A stretch of DNA of 64,000 nucleotides from Mesorhizobium sp. M4B.F.Ca.ET.058.02.1.1 (GCF_003952505.1 NZ_CP034450.1:4836001-4900000); one strand, 5' to 3'; positions 1-9,845 are shown, counted from the stretch's first letter. Program-made: numbers and translations. Notes: generated by a model from the sequence alone, not told the origin.

Positions 1-726
1 GGCGGCATCCCGGACAAAGCAATTGAGGCGATTGATGCAGCCGAGCGATTAGATCCGTGTACCGCGCATCATGCGTGTGCTCTAGCACAGGACCAAACGG
101 GGTATTTGCTTGCGGATGCCGCCTTCTCTTCCAAACTAGTTCCATCGGCCAGCCTAGGCGAATGCCGAACTCTCGCGAGACTTGGGAAGATTCCAGTGCT
201 GCTGCCTTCCCGTTTGCTGTTTGCGGCTGACCCAGTGGAATGGAGTTGGGACGTCACATCCGACGCCGTTGCCGCGTGGATCGCTTGGTTAACTGGGGCA
301 CCACAGCTGGTGATTTTGACAGATGTCGATGGCGTGCATCGCGGTGGAGCAACCGACGATCCCGCTGCACTTATAGAGCAGATCGCTGCTCAAGATCTTG
401 TCCTTCTCGGCCACACCTCGATTGACGCCTGCGCGGTCGAATTCATGGCGAAGAAAAGCCTTCCCGGCGTTGTGATTAATGCCCGTCATCCCGCTCGTCT
501 CGCCGATTGGCTGGAAGGGAGACGCGTTAGAGCGACTAGGATCACCGTCGCGAGCAGGAAGGCCCATATCACAAGCGACCCTTTGGGGGGGCGGCATGAT
601 GTCATCCACGGCGCTGATAGTGTATGGCCCGGAAGTCGCGCGCTCTGGCCTAACCTCGCTGCTCGACGAATTTATTCGCCGGCGAACCGGTTTGGAACTC
701 TCGGAACGGTTCTTTTCGATTCATAG
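1..726 (+). CDS. Amino-acid-kinase-fold small-molecule kinase (5' partial)
   Basis: The reading frame is open from base 1, so the N-terminus lies outside the window. The visible part has the C-terminal half of the amino acid kinase fold: a WDVTSD segment at about residue 82 and the nucleotide-site motif VILTDVDGV at about residue 103. This family (aspartokinase, UMP kinase, MfnE-type kinases) transfers ATP phosphate to small acids or phosphates. The substrate cannot be read here. Similarity looks closest to the MfnE/UMP-kinase-like branch. The last ~44 codons run into the next gene and look unnatural: adding one G to the G7 run at 585-591 would end this frame at a TGA overlapping the next ATG. 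First gene seen of a four-gene overlapping operon. Confidence 0.7.
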   Translation, partial: GGIPDKAIEAIDAAERLDPCTAHHACALAQDQTGYLLADAAFSSKLVPSASLGECRTLARLGKIPVLLPSRLLFAADPVEWSWDVTSDAVAAWIAWLTGAPQLVILTDVDGVHRGGATDDPAALIEQIAAQDLVLLGHTSIDACAVEFMAKKSLPGVVINARHPARLADWLEGRRVRATRITVASRKAHITSDPLGGRHDVIHGADSVWPGSRALWPNLAARRIYSPANRFGTLGTVLFDS

Positions 727-1426
727 TCGCAAATCCATTGATGCGTTTTATACCCTTACCTGTTCCACCGGCGGGAAGCATTGGCCATTGGTGCTGGACT
801 TATTCGACATGCGTCCGGTTTGCGCCACGATCTGGAGCGGACCTAATGCGCTGCACTTGTCGCAAAAACTGAAGGGTAACACACAGCCGGCCCAGGCTTT
901 ATCCGGCACCGTACGTAGTCTCTTTTTCTGCGATAATCCCGTGACGAACCTCCTTCATGTGAGCGATAGTCATCAAGTAATGGATGCTGAGCTGAGAATA
1001 CTTAGGTGCCGGTCGTTGGGCGACGAAGCGACTGCTTGGATTTCTCTCGATTCCGGCTACATTGCCCATTCATCTTTCCAAATGTTGCTAAACGTTCTCG
1101 GCGACAGGGGAGCTGCGCCGATGCCGGACAATCGGAGTGATGGTAGCGCGTTTGCCCACGCAAGATTCTGTTACGACAGAGCACTCCTAACCGCAGCAAA
1201 GTCGGGCCTAACGACAGCCGTCCAGCGGTATTTCCAGGGGGATCGAGCCGGTCTAGAAGGCCTCTTCCGGTATGCACCCCTCCGCTCATCTTGGGACCGC
1301 CTCATTCTTGAGGCCGGTCTGTTTTCAATGCCTCTTTGGAATTGCTTACTGAAGCGAACCGTTGATGCCGTCGAGCCGGGAAAACAACCAGGCATGGCAC
1401 CGCGCCGGAAGGCCGGAGAACAATGA
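596..1426 (+). CDS. NDK-fold protein with C-terminal extension
   Basis: 276 residues starting at a double ATG (596/599) directly after a G-rich Shine-Dalgarno-like run. Residues 1-130 follow nucleoside diphosphate kinase: the Tyr of the FY pair, GTVR with the phosphate-binding Arg, and NLLHVSDS around the phospho-histidine position (NAVHGSDS in true NDK). The usual IKPD lysine is replaced (VYGPE), so ordinary NDK activity is doubtful. The last ~140 residues match nothing I recognise. The stop overlaps the next start (ATGA at 1423). Together with an upstream kinase it may phosphorylate or bind a pathway intermediate; this is inference. Confidence 0.65.
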   Translation: MMSSTALIVYGPEVARSGLTSLLDEFIRRRTGLELSERFFSIHSRKSIDAFYTLTCSTGGKHWPLVLDLFDMRPVCATIWSGPNALHLSQKLKGNTQPAQALSGTVRSLFFCDNPVTNLLHVSDSHQVMDAELRILRCRSLGDEATAWISLDSGYIAHSSFQMLLNVLGDRGAAPMPDNRSDGSAFAHARFCYDRALLTAAKSGLTTAVQRYFQGDRAGLEGLFRYAPLRSSWDRLILEAGLFSMPLWNCLLKRTVDAVEPGKQPGMAPRRKAGEQ

Positions 1427-2103
1427 GCGAACTTGATCGTATCAGGACAACGCTTCGGACAAGTCAACAAGCCACTTTCCCGCGTCAGATGCAGGCATTC
1501 GGACTGGATCTGGTCGTACAGGAAGGGGTTTTTCCTCCAGAGCACTTCCAGAGTTGGCGTTGGATTAGCGAGAATTTTCCCCCATTCGACGGAAAGACCG
1601 TCTTAGAAATCGGCTGCGGTTTCGGTCTTCCCGGCCTTCTGTTGGCAAAGACTGGCGCGCTGTCGTTGCTGACTTGTGACATCAATCCGAGGGCCGTCGC
1701 GAACACGTTGGAGAATGCTGCAAGAAACGGCATTAGTAACGTCGAGGTCATCGCAAGCGATATATTTAACAATGTTCCACCTGGCAGAAGGTTCGACATC
1801 ATATTTTGGAACTACCCGTCGAGCTACGCTCCAGAAGATTACGAGTTTGTCCACGACCTCGAAGGTGGTGCGATCGATCCAGGGTACAACTTGCTCGAGA
1901 GATTTCTTTCAGATGGCCCAAGGTTCCTTACGGAATCAGGTCGTATCGTTCTTGGGTTCGGCACTAATGCCCGTGACGACCTTCTTGAAAAGATTGCGGG
2001 TTCAAATGATCTCACATCTGTGCTTCTGCGAGCCGGGACCTATCCCGACGTCAACGTAACTTACAGGCTGTTCTCAATATCAAAGAAGGCCACAAGCGCA
2101 TGA
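1423..2103 (+). CDS. Class I SAM-dependent methyltransferase
   Basis: 226 residues with the Rossmann methyltransferase signature: motif I VLEIGCGFGLPG at about residues 60-71, an acidic motif II (TCDINP) at about 84-89, and FWNYPSS at about 126-132, in the place of the NPPY-type motif IV used by N-methyltransferases and HemK-like enzymes. The substrate is unknown. The start overlaps the previous stop by ATGA and the stop overlaps the next ATG by ATGA, which indicates translational coupling within the operon. Confidence 0.8.
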   Translation: MSELDRIRTTLRTSQQATFPRQMQAFGLDLVVQEGVFPPEHFQSWRWISENFPPFDGKTVLEIGCGFGLPGLLLAKTGALSLLTCDINPRAVANTLENAARNGISNVEVIASDIFNNVPPGRRFDIIFWNYPSSYAPEDYEFVHDLEGGAIDPGYNLLERFLSDGPRFLTESGRIVLGFGTNARDDLLEKIAGSNDLTSVLLRAGTYPDVNVTYRLFSISKKATSA

Positions 2104-2639
2104 TGCCCGAGCTGATGCGCATTGCGTTGGTCGCCATTTCGCGCAATCGGAGCAAAGATAGCTGGGTAGCGGGCAGTAGCGTCCTTTCGCAGTTCATCCA
2201 GCGTGCGCCGAACGACATTGACATTCATCATGTCAATTTGGCCGCATTCAATCAGGCTGTGGATAAGGATACCAGGGCTCTGGCGGACGCGGGGTTCTCC
2301 ATTGCCACATCGCGACCTGCCGACGCGGAGCTGGAGATCGTATTCTTGAGATCGAACGGGACCCTGGCGATAAATTGGGTTCTCGAACAGGAACGACCGA
2401 CGGCGTTAATCAACGATCCGCTTTTTGGGACAAGGGCGAGTTTCGCGGACGTCATCGCGCGAAAGGTCGAGATGCACCTGGAGAACCACCATTCGAAGCA
2501 CAGGGATGATCTCCTTGCACTCCTGGAGCATTCCGCCTCAATCTCGGCCGAAATGAGTCTGGACCAATTGGTTGGTAGCATCTCCGCGCTAGACCTCGCG
2601 AAATACGTCAATACCAACCTTCGTGGCAGCACGCGATAG
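2100..2639 (+). CDS. Nucleotidyltransferase-fold (AbiEii-like) protein
   Basis: 179 residues. Early in the protein GSSVLSQF followed by NDIDIHHV resembles the G-S...D-x-D metal-binding site of the nucleotidyltransferase superfamily. Later text (an alternating Arg-Lys-Val-Glu stretch, then KHRDDLLALLE) resembles AbiEii/DUF1814-type or related putative nucleotidyltransferases. No AbiEi-type partner is beside it; it is the last gene of the kinase/NDK/methyltransferase operon, overlapping the methyltransferase stop. A role in modifying a pathway product rather than a toxin role is possible. Function not assigned. Confidence 0.6.
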   Translation: MMPELMRIALVAISRNRSKDSWVAGSSVLSQFIQRAPNDIDIHHVNLAAFNQAVDKDTRALADAGFSIATSRPADAELEIVFLRSNGTLAINWVLEQERPTALINDPLFGTRASFADVIARKVEMHLENHHSKHRDDLLALLEHSASISAEMSLDQLVGSISALDLAKYVNTNLRGSTR

Positions 2640-3216
2640 ATGTCAGCCCCCAATCTCCCGGGAATTCCCGAACACCGTGGCAAACGTAGAAGTGGACATG
2701 GAAGAAGCTCGACCTGGTCCACCGATCTGCCGACCGGCAAAAGGAGCCGCTGACTTGCTGTCGGTGAAGAAGGAAGCCAGGATCTTGCCTGCCTTCCTGC
2801 GTCCCACGCTGCTGCGGCCGACCCATGCCCTCTCGAGGCCCTCCAGCGCCACTCAGTCGGCGAGCGCGCCGTCGAACCTTGCGCATGGACCGCCTAGGTC
2901 ACGGAGTCGACCTGGTGCTGCAGCCTTGCCAACGACGAGGAACCTGCCTTGTCCTCCGGTTTGATCCCGGTGTAGTAGTTCGTCAGCTTCTCAATTGTTG
3001 AAGCTTCCCCTATGATCACCAAACACCCGCGCGCCGTGGCAAGAGGGTTGCTCGGTGAGTTCGTCGTTTCCATGTAACAAGCACGCAGTACGCACAGTCG
3101 AAAGTGCGGTTCAAGTTTATCGCTTCAATGGCTCGTGCACGCGAGCACGCGCGACGAAGACCGAGGTGGGATCCGGAAATAACCTCGGAACTGCCCGAAT
3201 TGGCCTTGGTGGGGAT
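2640..3216. other. Intergenic stretch without a supported gene
   Basis: About 580 bases between the nucleotidyltransferase gene and the converging rpiR-type gene. Open frames are short, on both strands, and match nothing known to me. Probably decayed DNA. Confidence 0.5.
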
Positions 3217-4032
3217 TCAGACTTCCGCCATCTGCAGACACTGGCAAAGATATTCGCTCAGCAACACCAGAGGCGGCACGTGCATCGCCGACCCGGCCTG
3301 TGGCCAAGCCTCAGCCGAGGTAAACAATACCACCTCGTCCGCAGTCCGGGCGATCGGGCAGTCAACGCGGGTCGTAATGGCAATCGTGTATGCTCCGGTT
3401 TCGCGCGCAATAGCCAGAAAATCCTTGGTTTCCACAGTGTGGCCACGCGACGAAATGCCAATGGCGAGGCTCAACGAGCCAAGCCCTCGCGCGAGAGCGT
3501 GAGACACGGTGGCGGACCCCGAGCAATGTGCGGGGAAACCTAGGCAGATCAGTCGCATGGCCAGAATATCAGCGCAGACGGATGACGGCCCCGTGCCGAA
3601 CAGTTCGACGCGTCGGGCCGCTCGGATGCGGTTGGCAAACCCACTAATTTGAAGGTCGTCAAAACCACGAGCGGACGCGGAAATTGAGTTTTGTAAAGCA
3701 GAACTGAGGATGGCGATCCGAGGAGCTGTGTCTACAGCTTCTGATGGCGCGCGTTCAGCCAGTTCGCCGCTCAACTTCCGCCGCTCAATTTCGCCGCTGA
3801 GCGCAATCTTAAACTCGCGAAATCCCGAGAGTCCCAAGGTTCGGCAAAATCTTACAATTGAAGCAGAACCGGTAGCGGTGTTGCGCGCAAGGTCGGCAAT
3901 GGACAGCGCCAGAACAGCCTCGGGGTCTTGTGCAACATACAGAGCTATACGTGCGAGCGCATTCGGAGCCGTGTTAATTGCATCATAGATGATGTCTAGC
4001 AGCAATTTCTGTGTATGTCGGGGCTTCCGCAT
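3217..4032 (-). CDS. MurR/RpiR-family transcriptional regulator
   Basis: 271 residues from the ATG at 4032; a longer frame begins with TTG at 4083. The N-terminal ~80 residues form the RpiR helix-turn-helix domain (IADLARNTATGSASIVRFCRTLGLSGFREFK, here split by me for description: helix pair around SIADLA and SIVRFCR). The C-terminal ~140 residues form a SIS sugar-isomerase-like domain, with FGTGPSS and a GISSRGHT loop where phosphosugars bind. Family members control sugar or amino-sugar catabolism genes in response to sugar phosphates. No sugar operon is adjacent, so the target is unknown. Confidence 0.85.
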   Translation of the reverse strand: MRKPRHTQKLLLDIIYDAINTAPNALARIALYVAQDPEAVLALSIADLARNTATGSASIVRFCRTLGLSGFREFKIALSGEIERRKLSGELAERAPSEAVDTAPRIAILSSALQNSISASARGFDDLQISGFANRIRAARRVELFGTGPSSVCADILAMRLICLGFPAHCSGSATVSHALARGLGSLSLAIGISSRGHTVETKDFLAIARETGAYTIAITTRVDCPIARTADEVVLFTSAEAWPQAGSAMHVPPLVLLSEYLCQCLQMAEV

Positions 4033-4733
4033 GTGTCTTAGTGTTCGTTCCAAGCTGGCAGTCGACCCGCGAAGGCCTAGCAAAGCCCTGCATATTCGAG
4101 TCTCGCTGACGGTTCACTGACGCAGATCATAGACAAGGTCGATATCGGATTCCGGCTGCCGCTCCGTTCGCGCCCATGTCTCGGCAGTCGGGGCAATGGA
4201 CGCGAGGGCATGCGCTCGGCCGCTCGCGAGGCGGTCTTGCGAGTGGCCTCGTTTAACGACGTCTCCTGGCCCGATGCTGTCAATGGAGCTTACTTTACTG
4301 GCTGCGCATGCGCCGCGCAAACCGTGGTGTCCTCGTCGTCAGGGCAGTGGGGACGACTGCACGGCAACGCAAGCGGTGCCGTCTGGGAAAATATATTCAT
4401 TAGTATATTGGCGACATAACCAATCTTACTTGCGTTCTTCTATGATTAGGTTCATCGTCCGATCGAAAACGGGGGCATGACAAGGTGACTACATCTCTAG
4501 GGAACGCCGACGTGGCGTTTGGTAAATAGCTCATCTCAGCAAGTTGGCCACGAGCTTGCCGATGCCACCCGTACTAGCGGTTCGTCTCGCGGCTAGCGCA
4601 TGCGACGGGCTTTACTTCTCTGGTACGGCAACAGAGGGCGCGACTGCTTGGGGTCAAGCTGGTCAGGAACTTGTCCTGTCGCGCATTGGCTCCGGCTGTT
4701 TAAAAAAGCCGCTGCAACAGTGAGGAAACCACA
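4033..4733. other. Intergenic stretch without a supported gene
   Basis: About 700 bases between the RpiR gene and the sulfotransferase gene. It has an AT-rich patch near 4385-4445 that could hold a promoter, and only short unconvincing frames. Confidence 0.5.
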
Positions 4734-5597
4734 ATGTTTCACCCGCTTCCAGAAGAGCTGCGCGATATCGCGGGTCAACCCTTTCCACTTTATCCCTGCT
4801 CGAATGAATCTTGGTCAATCAAGCCGACGGCCGGCCGCTCAAGCTCGCGGGTTATGATATGTTCCATTCCGAAGGCGGGCACCCACCTATATGCCCGTCT
4901 GCTTGGACTGCTCGGGCTTGTACAGTCGGATGTGTTCTTTAATAAAGACTATCTTGGAGACTTCCGCTTTGTGGATGTCGAGCGAGCTCGCTTCACTCAT
5001 TCCGAAAATATTCTATGGATACCGATCGAGATATCCTCGCGCTTTATTCAGCCCGGTCAGTTTGGCTATGGGCATCTACCGTGCGACATCGGCACTCGCC
5101 ATTGTTTAGCGGATTTCAAGATCGTCTTTCTTTCGCGCGAAATGCGTGCGGCAATTGTGTCGCAGATGCGATATGTAGGTGACAGCGATTGGTGCCCGCC
5201 TGAGAGGGCTGAGATTACGTGGCGCAATGAGCCGGACGGACCTGACAAAATGCTGAAGTACTTCGATGAGATCGCGCCTTTCATTTTCAATGATCGCTGC
5301 CATCCAGTGGCACCGTGGGCGGATCAGGAGAATGTTCTTGGATTGAGCTATGAGCAGATCATAGGCGACCAAGGACGCGAAGTTCAGCTCGAGACCATTC
5401 GCAGAATTGTAGAGTTTTGCGAGATCGAGCGGCCGCCGCAGCCTGAGCTGATCTTAAACCAGCTAATCGGACAGCAGACCTTCACCCTGTCCAGCGGGCG
5501 AACTTCGTGGGAGGCTTGCTGGAATGCCGAGATCGAGGCGCGGTTTACCGCGCTGGGAGGGACGAGACTCAACGAGCGATTCGGATTTGGTTCGTAG
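4734..5597 (+). CDS. Sulfotransferase-domain protein
   Basis: 287 residues with a good Shine-Dalgarno (GAGGAAA) before the ATG. The 5'-phosphosulfate loop is visible as SIPKAGTHL at about residues 45-53, and the 3'-phosphate-binding Arg/Ser region as FLSREMRAAIVSQMRY at about 134-149. These two motifs define PAPS-dependent sulfotransferases. In rhizobia such enzymes sulfate Nod factors (NodH, NoeE) or surface polysaccharides, but the protein is not clearly either of those. It stands alone, with no adjacent nod genes or PAPS synthesis genes. Confidence 0.75.
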   Translation: MFHPLPEELRDIAGQPFPLYPCSNESWSIKPTAGRSSSRVMICSIPKAGTHLYARLLGLLGLVQSDVFFNKDYLGDFRFVDVERARFTHSENILWIPIEISSRFIQPGQFGYGHLPCDIGTRHCLADFKIVFLSREMRAAIVSQMRYVGDSDWCPPERAEITWRNEPDGPDKMLKYFDEIAPFIFNDRCHPVAPWADQENVLGLSYEQIIGDQGREVQLETIRRIVEFCEIERPPQPELILNQLIGQQTFTLSSGRTSWEACWNAEIEARFTALGGTRLNERFGFGS

Positions 5598-6200
5598 ATT
5601 TCAGGCTGTCGCAGAGCCCGGCGATGGCAGGTACGCTCGGAGCCGCTCGCCGGACGTTTATGCGAGCGATATTCTGGAAAGGCGCGCTGACCACTGCCCA
5701 CCTGCCGCCCGCGCAATCACTTCCTGAAGTGCCGACATCGCGATTGGCGCGGGGCTTGCAAGGACCCTTGGTGCAACGTTCGACCGGAGCGCAGCGACGG
5801 GAGATGCCCGGGAGGGAGGAACCTGCCTCGATCCGGTTAGGAGACAAGAATTGTTGAATATAATCCCGCACACCGCAGCGCGAGTCCCGCGCGCCCTAAG
5901 CCCTCTTATCCCAGCTTTACGTGCAGGTGTTTGCTGCAGTCACGCTCAGCCATCGCACTCGGCCGCCTGAAGCCGCTCGGCGAACGGCGACCGCGGGGGC
6001 AGTTCGCACGCACACAGCGCCGCTCACGGATGGGTCGGCTGTTGGGCCCAGCCATCCCACCGCATCTCTTCGAATAGCACGAGCCCCTTGACCTCCCGTC
6101 ATCCGCGAACAGCGGGTGAGGCATTAAAGCGGTGCCCCCTTTGACGTCAAAAGGCCAGCCGTTGCCGCCCTGCCGTTCACTGTTAATTGGAGCCTAACCA
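5598..6200. other. Intergenic stretch without a supported gene
   Basis: About 600 bases with overlapping short frames on both strands and no recognisable protein similarity. Confidence 0.5.
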
Positions 6201-6296
6201 TGCCTTACGCCAAAAGCCGGCCGTATCGCTCTTTCAGCCCTAGCCCTGCTTTTTTTCGGGCTGGCGACGCAATATGGTCCAGTTGCCAAAGACTAC

Positions 6297-7187
6297 GTGC
6301 GCCAGCATGAAAACCATAGCCGGCTCGTCGCGTTTTGGCGGAAGCTCATTCCAGAGCGGCGCGACGCACTCTTAAACGACGCCGCTGCGCCAACTGCTGG
6401 CAACCCGAATGGCGACGTCCCTCTCGTCTTATTTTTGGACTACAACTGCCCGCGGTGCCGGGCGGAAGACCGTACAATCCAGCAAGCCCTCAAGCATGAT
6501 CCCATGCTGAAGGTTGTCTACAAACATTGTCCGGGCAAGAGACCGGGTTCCAAATTTGCCGCACTGGCGGCGCTCGCCTCCAGCAAACAGGGAAAATATG
6601 AGGCGTTCCATCACGCCCTTATGGCTGCTCGCGGCCAGCTCAGCCAATTCGACATCTTGACTATCGCACGACACGTTGGCCTCGAGGTTGAGCAGCTCAA
6701 GCGGGACATGGAAGACCGCGCCATCGAAAACGTCCTCGAGCGCAATTGCGCGCTCGCCAAGGAGCTGTACATCAACGTCACGCCGGCGTTGGTTCTCGGC
6801 GACGAAGTGATTTCAGGTGTGCTCAAGATTCACACGCTGGAACGCTTCATCGCCAAAGAGCGGGAAGAAGCTAAGCGTCGTGCCGGATCACAACTTCGGC
6901 ATTTTGACAGCGTGGCGGCCGGTGCGATCCCGTTCTTTGGCCACGAGTGCCGCTTCTCGCGCCGGGCCAAATCTCTTATATGGCCCGGCAACGCGGTGCT
7001 AGCGTGCAAAGTCCTGCATTCAGCTCGCTTTCCTCAACTTGGCCGAACGCGATCGCACAGCTCGGGATCTATTCAGCCGGTCCTGGTGTTTCCGTTCCGC
7101 CATCGGCGTCTTTCACCGAAGCCTCGCCAGAAGATAGGCGGGAGACGCGCCGACGCCTGCTTCAGATCGCGGCCGGCGCGACGATGA
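6297..7187 (+). pseudogene. DsbA-family thiol-disulfide oxidoreductase, frameshifted at both ends
   Basis: The core is a DsbA-like thioredoxin domain: DYNCPRC (the CxxC redox site) at about residues 48-54, the helical insert, and the cis-Pro-type loop VTPALVLGDEVISG. Upstream in the same frame (6201-6296) a hydrophobic segment (ALSALALLFFGLA) continues without a start, while a plausible ATG at 6200 is in another frame, so the signal anchor has been shifted out of frame. Near 6890 one base is missing relative to the second copy at 19,671-20,033; that copy stops after AGSPTSAF, whereas this one runs on for about 100 residues of non-native sequence. Confidence 0.75.
6636..6997 (+). repeat. Dispersed repeat, copy 1 (3' part of dsbA-like gene)
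   Basis: Almost identical to 19,671-20,033. Lengths are 362 and 363 bases; the single length difference is the missing C near 6890. A handful of substitutions separate the copies. Confidence 0.9.
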
Positions 7188-7931
7188 TCGTCATGGGCTC
7201 TCGCCCCCCTGGGGTGATCGTACAAGTCCCGATTGTCAGAAGAATCTGTTGACGTGGACGCCTCGGCGCCAAGCTCGCGCCACCTGTCGACAGCGCGGCC
7301 CTTGGCGTGTTGGATAAAGCCGCAAAGCGGTTGCAAGAAATCCCGTTCGGATTGACGAAAATGACGGTGGCCGCACCCATGCACCTCGATCATGCCATTC
7401 AAGGCCGAGGCTCTGGTCGAGGTCACCTCATTGAGGATGACGGCGGCCGGAATTGCCTGGATCAAGCAGCCAACCGTGGTGCGCGACACCTCATTTATTG
7501 AATTGAGGGTGGCGCCGGTGTTCCGGCATTGAAGTCCTGATATCAATTGTGCGACAGGCTGCCTCATCGAACCGCTGGCGGAGGCAAGCGTGGGCTGCAG
7601 CACCAGATCACAGGCATGCCGCCAGCGAGGCCATCCCATGTGCTTAATGGCCATGCCGCCAAGATCGAATTCGCTACCCGCATGAAACCTTGGTGTGGTG
7701 GAGGTGTTGAGAGGCACCTGCGCCAGGCTGGCGAACGGTTAGAAGCGGGCAAAACCCGTAGCTCAGCTCATAGCCCGCCTAAACAAAGGCGGGCATCGTA
7801 GAAGGCCGCAGTCCTTCGGACTTAGGTCCAAAAGAGCGGCCCAGGTGATTTCGCAAGCCGGGCGGGGGTTTGCGCCGTTCGCATCAAGAGCTGTCCGCCC
7901 GGCCAATTCTGTCCCTCACATAAGCTGGCGG
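7188..7931. other. Intergenic stretch without a supported gene
   Basis: Contains a mosaic of short frames on both strands, including a 214-codon minus-strand frame (7073-7717) with no recognisable domain. I see no supportable gene. Confidence 0.4.
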
Positions 7932-9125
7932 TCAGCCGCAAACGGTATACCAGCTGTCGAATCGGCCATTGTTTGGAGCCGCACACAGAGCGCCGTAACA
8001 AACCTTCTCACCCTTGAAGTAGGCCAGGAACTGCAGCAAATGCGATATTTCGTCCTGTTCATCTTGGTCCCGGATACGCTCCGGACCGCCCTGCGACTTC
8101 AGTGCCAGCTCGATCAACTCGATCGCCCGATCTTTGTTGCCGCTCTCGTGATAGTACAGGGCTGCCAAACGATAAGGCAGGAGCTTACGTTTGTCGCTTT
8201 CCGGGGGATTCAGTGCCAGGATGTGTTCGGACAGCTGTTTTCCCATCGCCAAGCGCTCAGCAGACGGAAAGTGCGAATGGTCAAGGTTCGGAAAGAAGAG
8301 CTCGTCTAACGCCGCAACCATCCAATTCTCGGAGTTTCTGTTGATCGCGTCGCGAACGAATTGGCGCATGACGGGCAAGCCGACCTGCATGTCCTTCATT
8401 TTGTGAAGCAACAGATTCACATGAGAACGGCGGAAACCGAGGTTGTCCGGCATCAAGGCGATGCCTTCTTCGATCGCCGAGAGCGCCGTCTTCCAATCCT
8501 TTTTCTCCACCGCCGCCCGATATCTGTCCTTGATCGGCTTCTTCAGCGCTTGTTCGCGCGCTATGGGTTCGCCTTCCGCGATCCGCTCCGCATCGGCGGA
8601 TTTTGCCTGATCGCTGGTGCGCCAGCTGCCGTTAAGCACCTTCGGCAAGACCTCATCGAGTTCCGTCGGTTCACCAATAAAGGCGATGCAGCCGTCTCGG
8701 TCGACCACGAAACTGGTGGGAATCCAGAAAGAAAAGCTGGGCTCCAGCCAAAGCTTGTCCATTTCGCCTGTGGAGTCGAATGCGATCCGATAGTTCAGAT
8801 TCGGGAACTTTTCCGTCAACCAAGCGTCCAACGTGCTTCGGGCCTCATCGGCCGTTGGAGCGCGTTCACTAGCCGCGACTCCTACGATCTCAACGCCGCT
8901 TTCCCTGTATTTCTCCTGCAGCTGCATCAGATGGGGCATCCCGTCCACACACGAACCGCACCAAGTTGCCCAAAATTCGACGATGTACACTTTGCCGGGC
9001 TCGAAGCTGGTGAGGGGCTCGCCACGCAGCCAGGTTTCCGCTTGAATCGAAGGAGCCGGGGACTCGATCTGCAACACCACGTTGTTCTCCAAAGCCGTTG
9101 TCAAAGGTTGTGAGATTTTCTGCAC
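7932..9125 (-). CDS. TlpA/AhpC-like thioredoxin with C-terminal TPR-like helices
   Basis: 397 residues from a GTG start with AGAGGG upstream. Residues ~30-165 form a TlpA-type thioredoxin domain: VEFWATWCGSC (redox CxxC) at about 48-58 and a cis-Pro loop near IPTSFVVDRDG. After a linker the C-terminal ~200 residues look like tetratricopeptide helices (alternating Ala/Leu pairs such as AALYYHESGNKDRAIELIELAL). No signal peptide is visible, so a cytoplasmic role is likely. Probably a disulfide or peroxide-handling protein with a protein-binding tail; partner unknown. Confidence 0.75.
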   Translation of the reverse strand: MQKISQPLTTALENNVVLQIESPAPSIQAETWLRGEPLTSFEPGKVYIVEFWATWCGSCVDGMPHLMQLQEKYRESGVEIVGVAASERAPTADEARSTLDAWLTEKFPNLNYRIAFDSTGEMDKLWLEPSFSFWIPTSFVVDRDGCIAFIGEPTELDEVLPKVLNGSWRTSDQAKSADAERIAEGEPIAREQALKKPIKDRYRAAVEKKDWKTALSAIEEGIALMPDNLGFRRSHVNLLLHKMKDMQVGLPVMRQFVRDAINRNSENWMVAALDELFFPNLDHSHFPSAERLAMGKQLSEHILALNPPESDKRKLLPYRLAALYYHESGNKDRAIELIELALKSQGGPERIRDQDEQDEISHLLQFLAYFKGEKVCYGALCAAPNNGRFDSWYTVCG

Positions 9126-9356
9126 GAGCTTATTTCCCTCTCAGAGACGGCACACGGTTCAGGGGAGAGAACATCCTCGTCTGCTCCATTGCATACCGTC
9201 CTGCTGCAAGCGTTGCAAGGTCCATGCCAGCGGGCTCAGCGCGCAAGTGCATGAATATGCTTTGAAAACCCTCCGCAGTGCCCGGATGGCGGTTGGATTG
9301 AACCTGACAAGTTTCTGCCTTTGTCAGGTTTTGAACGCGCATTGCCCGTGTTTCGC

Positions 9357-9488
9357 GCCGCCAGAAAAGCGTGGCCCATCCGCACGATCCTGAAGCCCAA
9401 ACCGTCGAACACGTGCGACACCGCCGCAATATGTCGTGCCATGCATCGATGCCAAGCGCCTCGGCGTTGAGCTCGCAGCACGCCAGAA
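9357..9488. repeat. Dispersed degenerate repeat, copy 1
   Basis: About 130 bases matching 21,381-21,512 with scattered differences (shared landmarks CCAGAAAAGCGTGGCC and GCATCGATGCCAAGCG). Probably a scrap of a repeated mobile or gene family sequence; not identified. The rest of 9126-9845 holds no supported gene. Confidence 0.65.
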
Positions 9489-9845
9489 CATCATCGACGA
9501 GACGTTCAAGCTCGACCCGGGAACGGGAAAACGGCCCGAGGTTTGGCCTTGGTCGGGACGGCCGAACGGCAATATCGCCGAGAGGGAAAGACGCAGAAGA
9601 AGATCATCACACCCGGCGAGCCGAAAGTGTCGGCAAGCCATCGCAGAAGGCAGCAAACATGCAGGCCCAGACGTATCGCTGGGCGATCTGAGGGAGTGGC
9701 ATACGTTGCGCGCCTGGTGCAGAAATTGCTCGCATCATGCCGAAGTAAGGTCGGCCGCGCTAATCCGCCGGTATGGCAAAGGCGCACTATTCAGCACGGT
9801 CGAGGGCACTTGGTTGCCCGGGAATTGAACCGGCTCATCACTGGT

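Noticed and set aside
2970..2998. tts-box-like GTCAGCTTCTC ... GAAGCT
   Set aside because: The two halves are six bases too far apart compared with real boxes and no T3SS-related gene follows.
7073..7717. 214-codon minus-strand frame
   Set aside because: Overlaps the frameshifted dsbA tail, composition typical of a non-coding frame, no similarity recognised.
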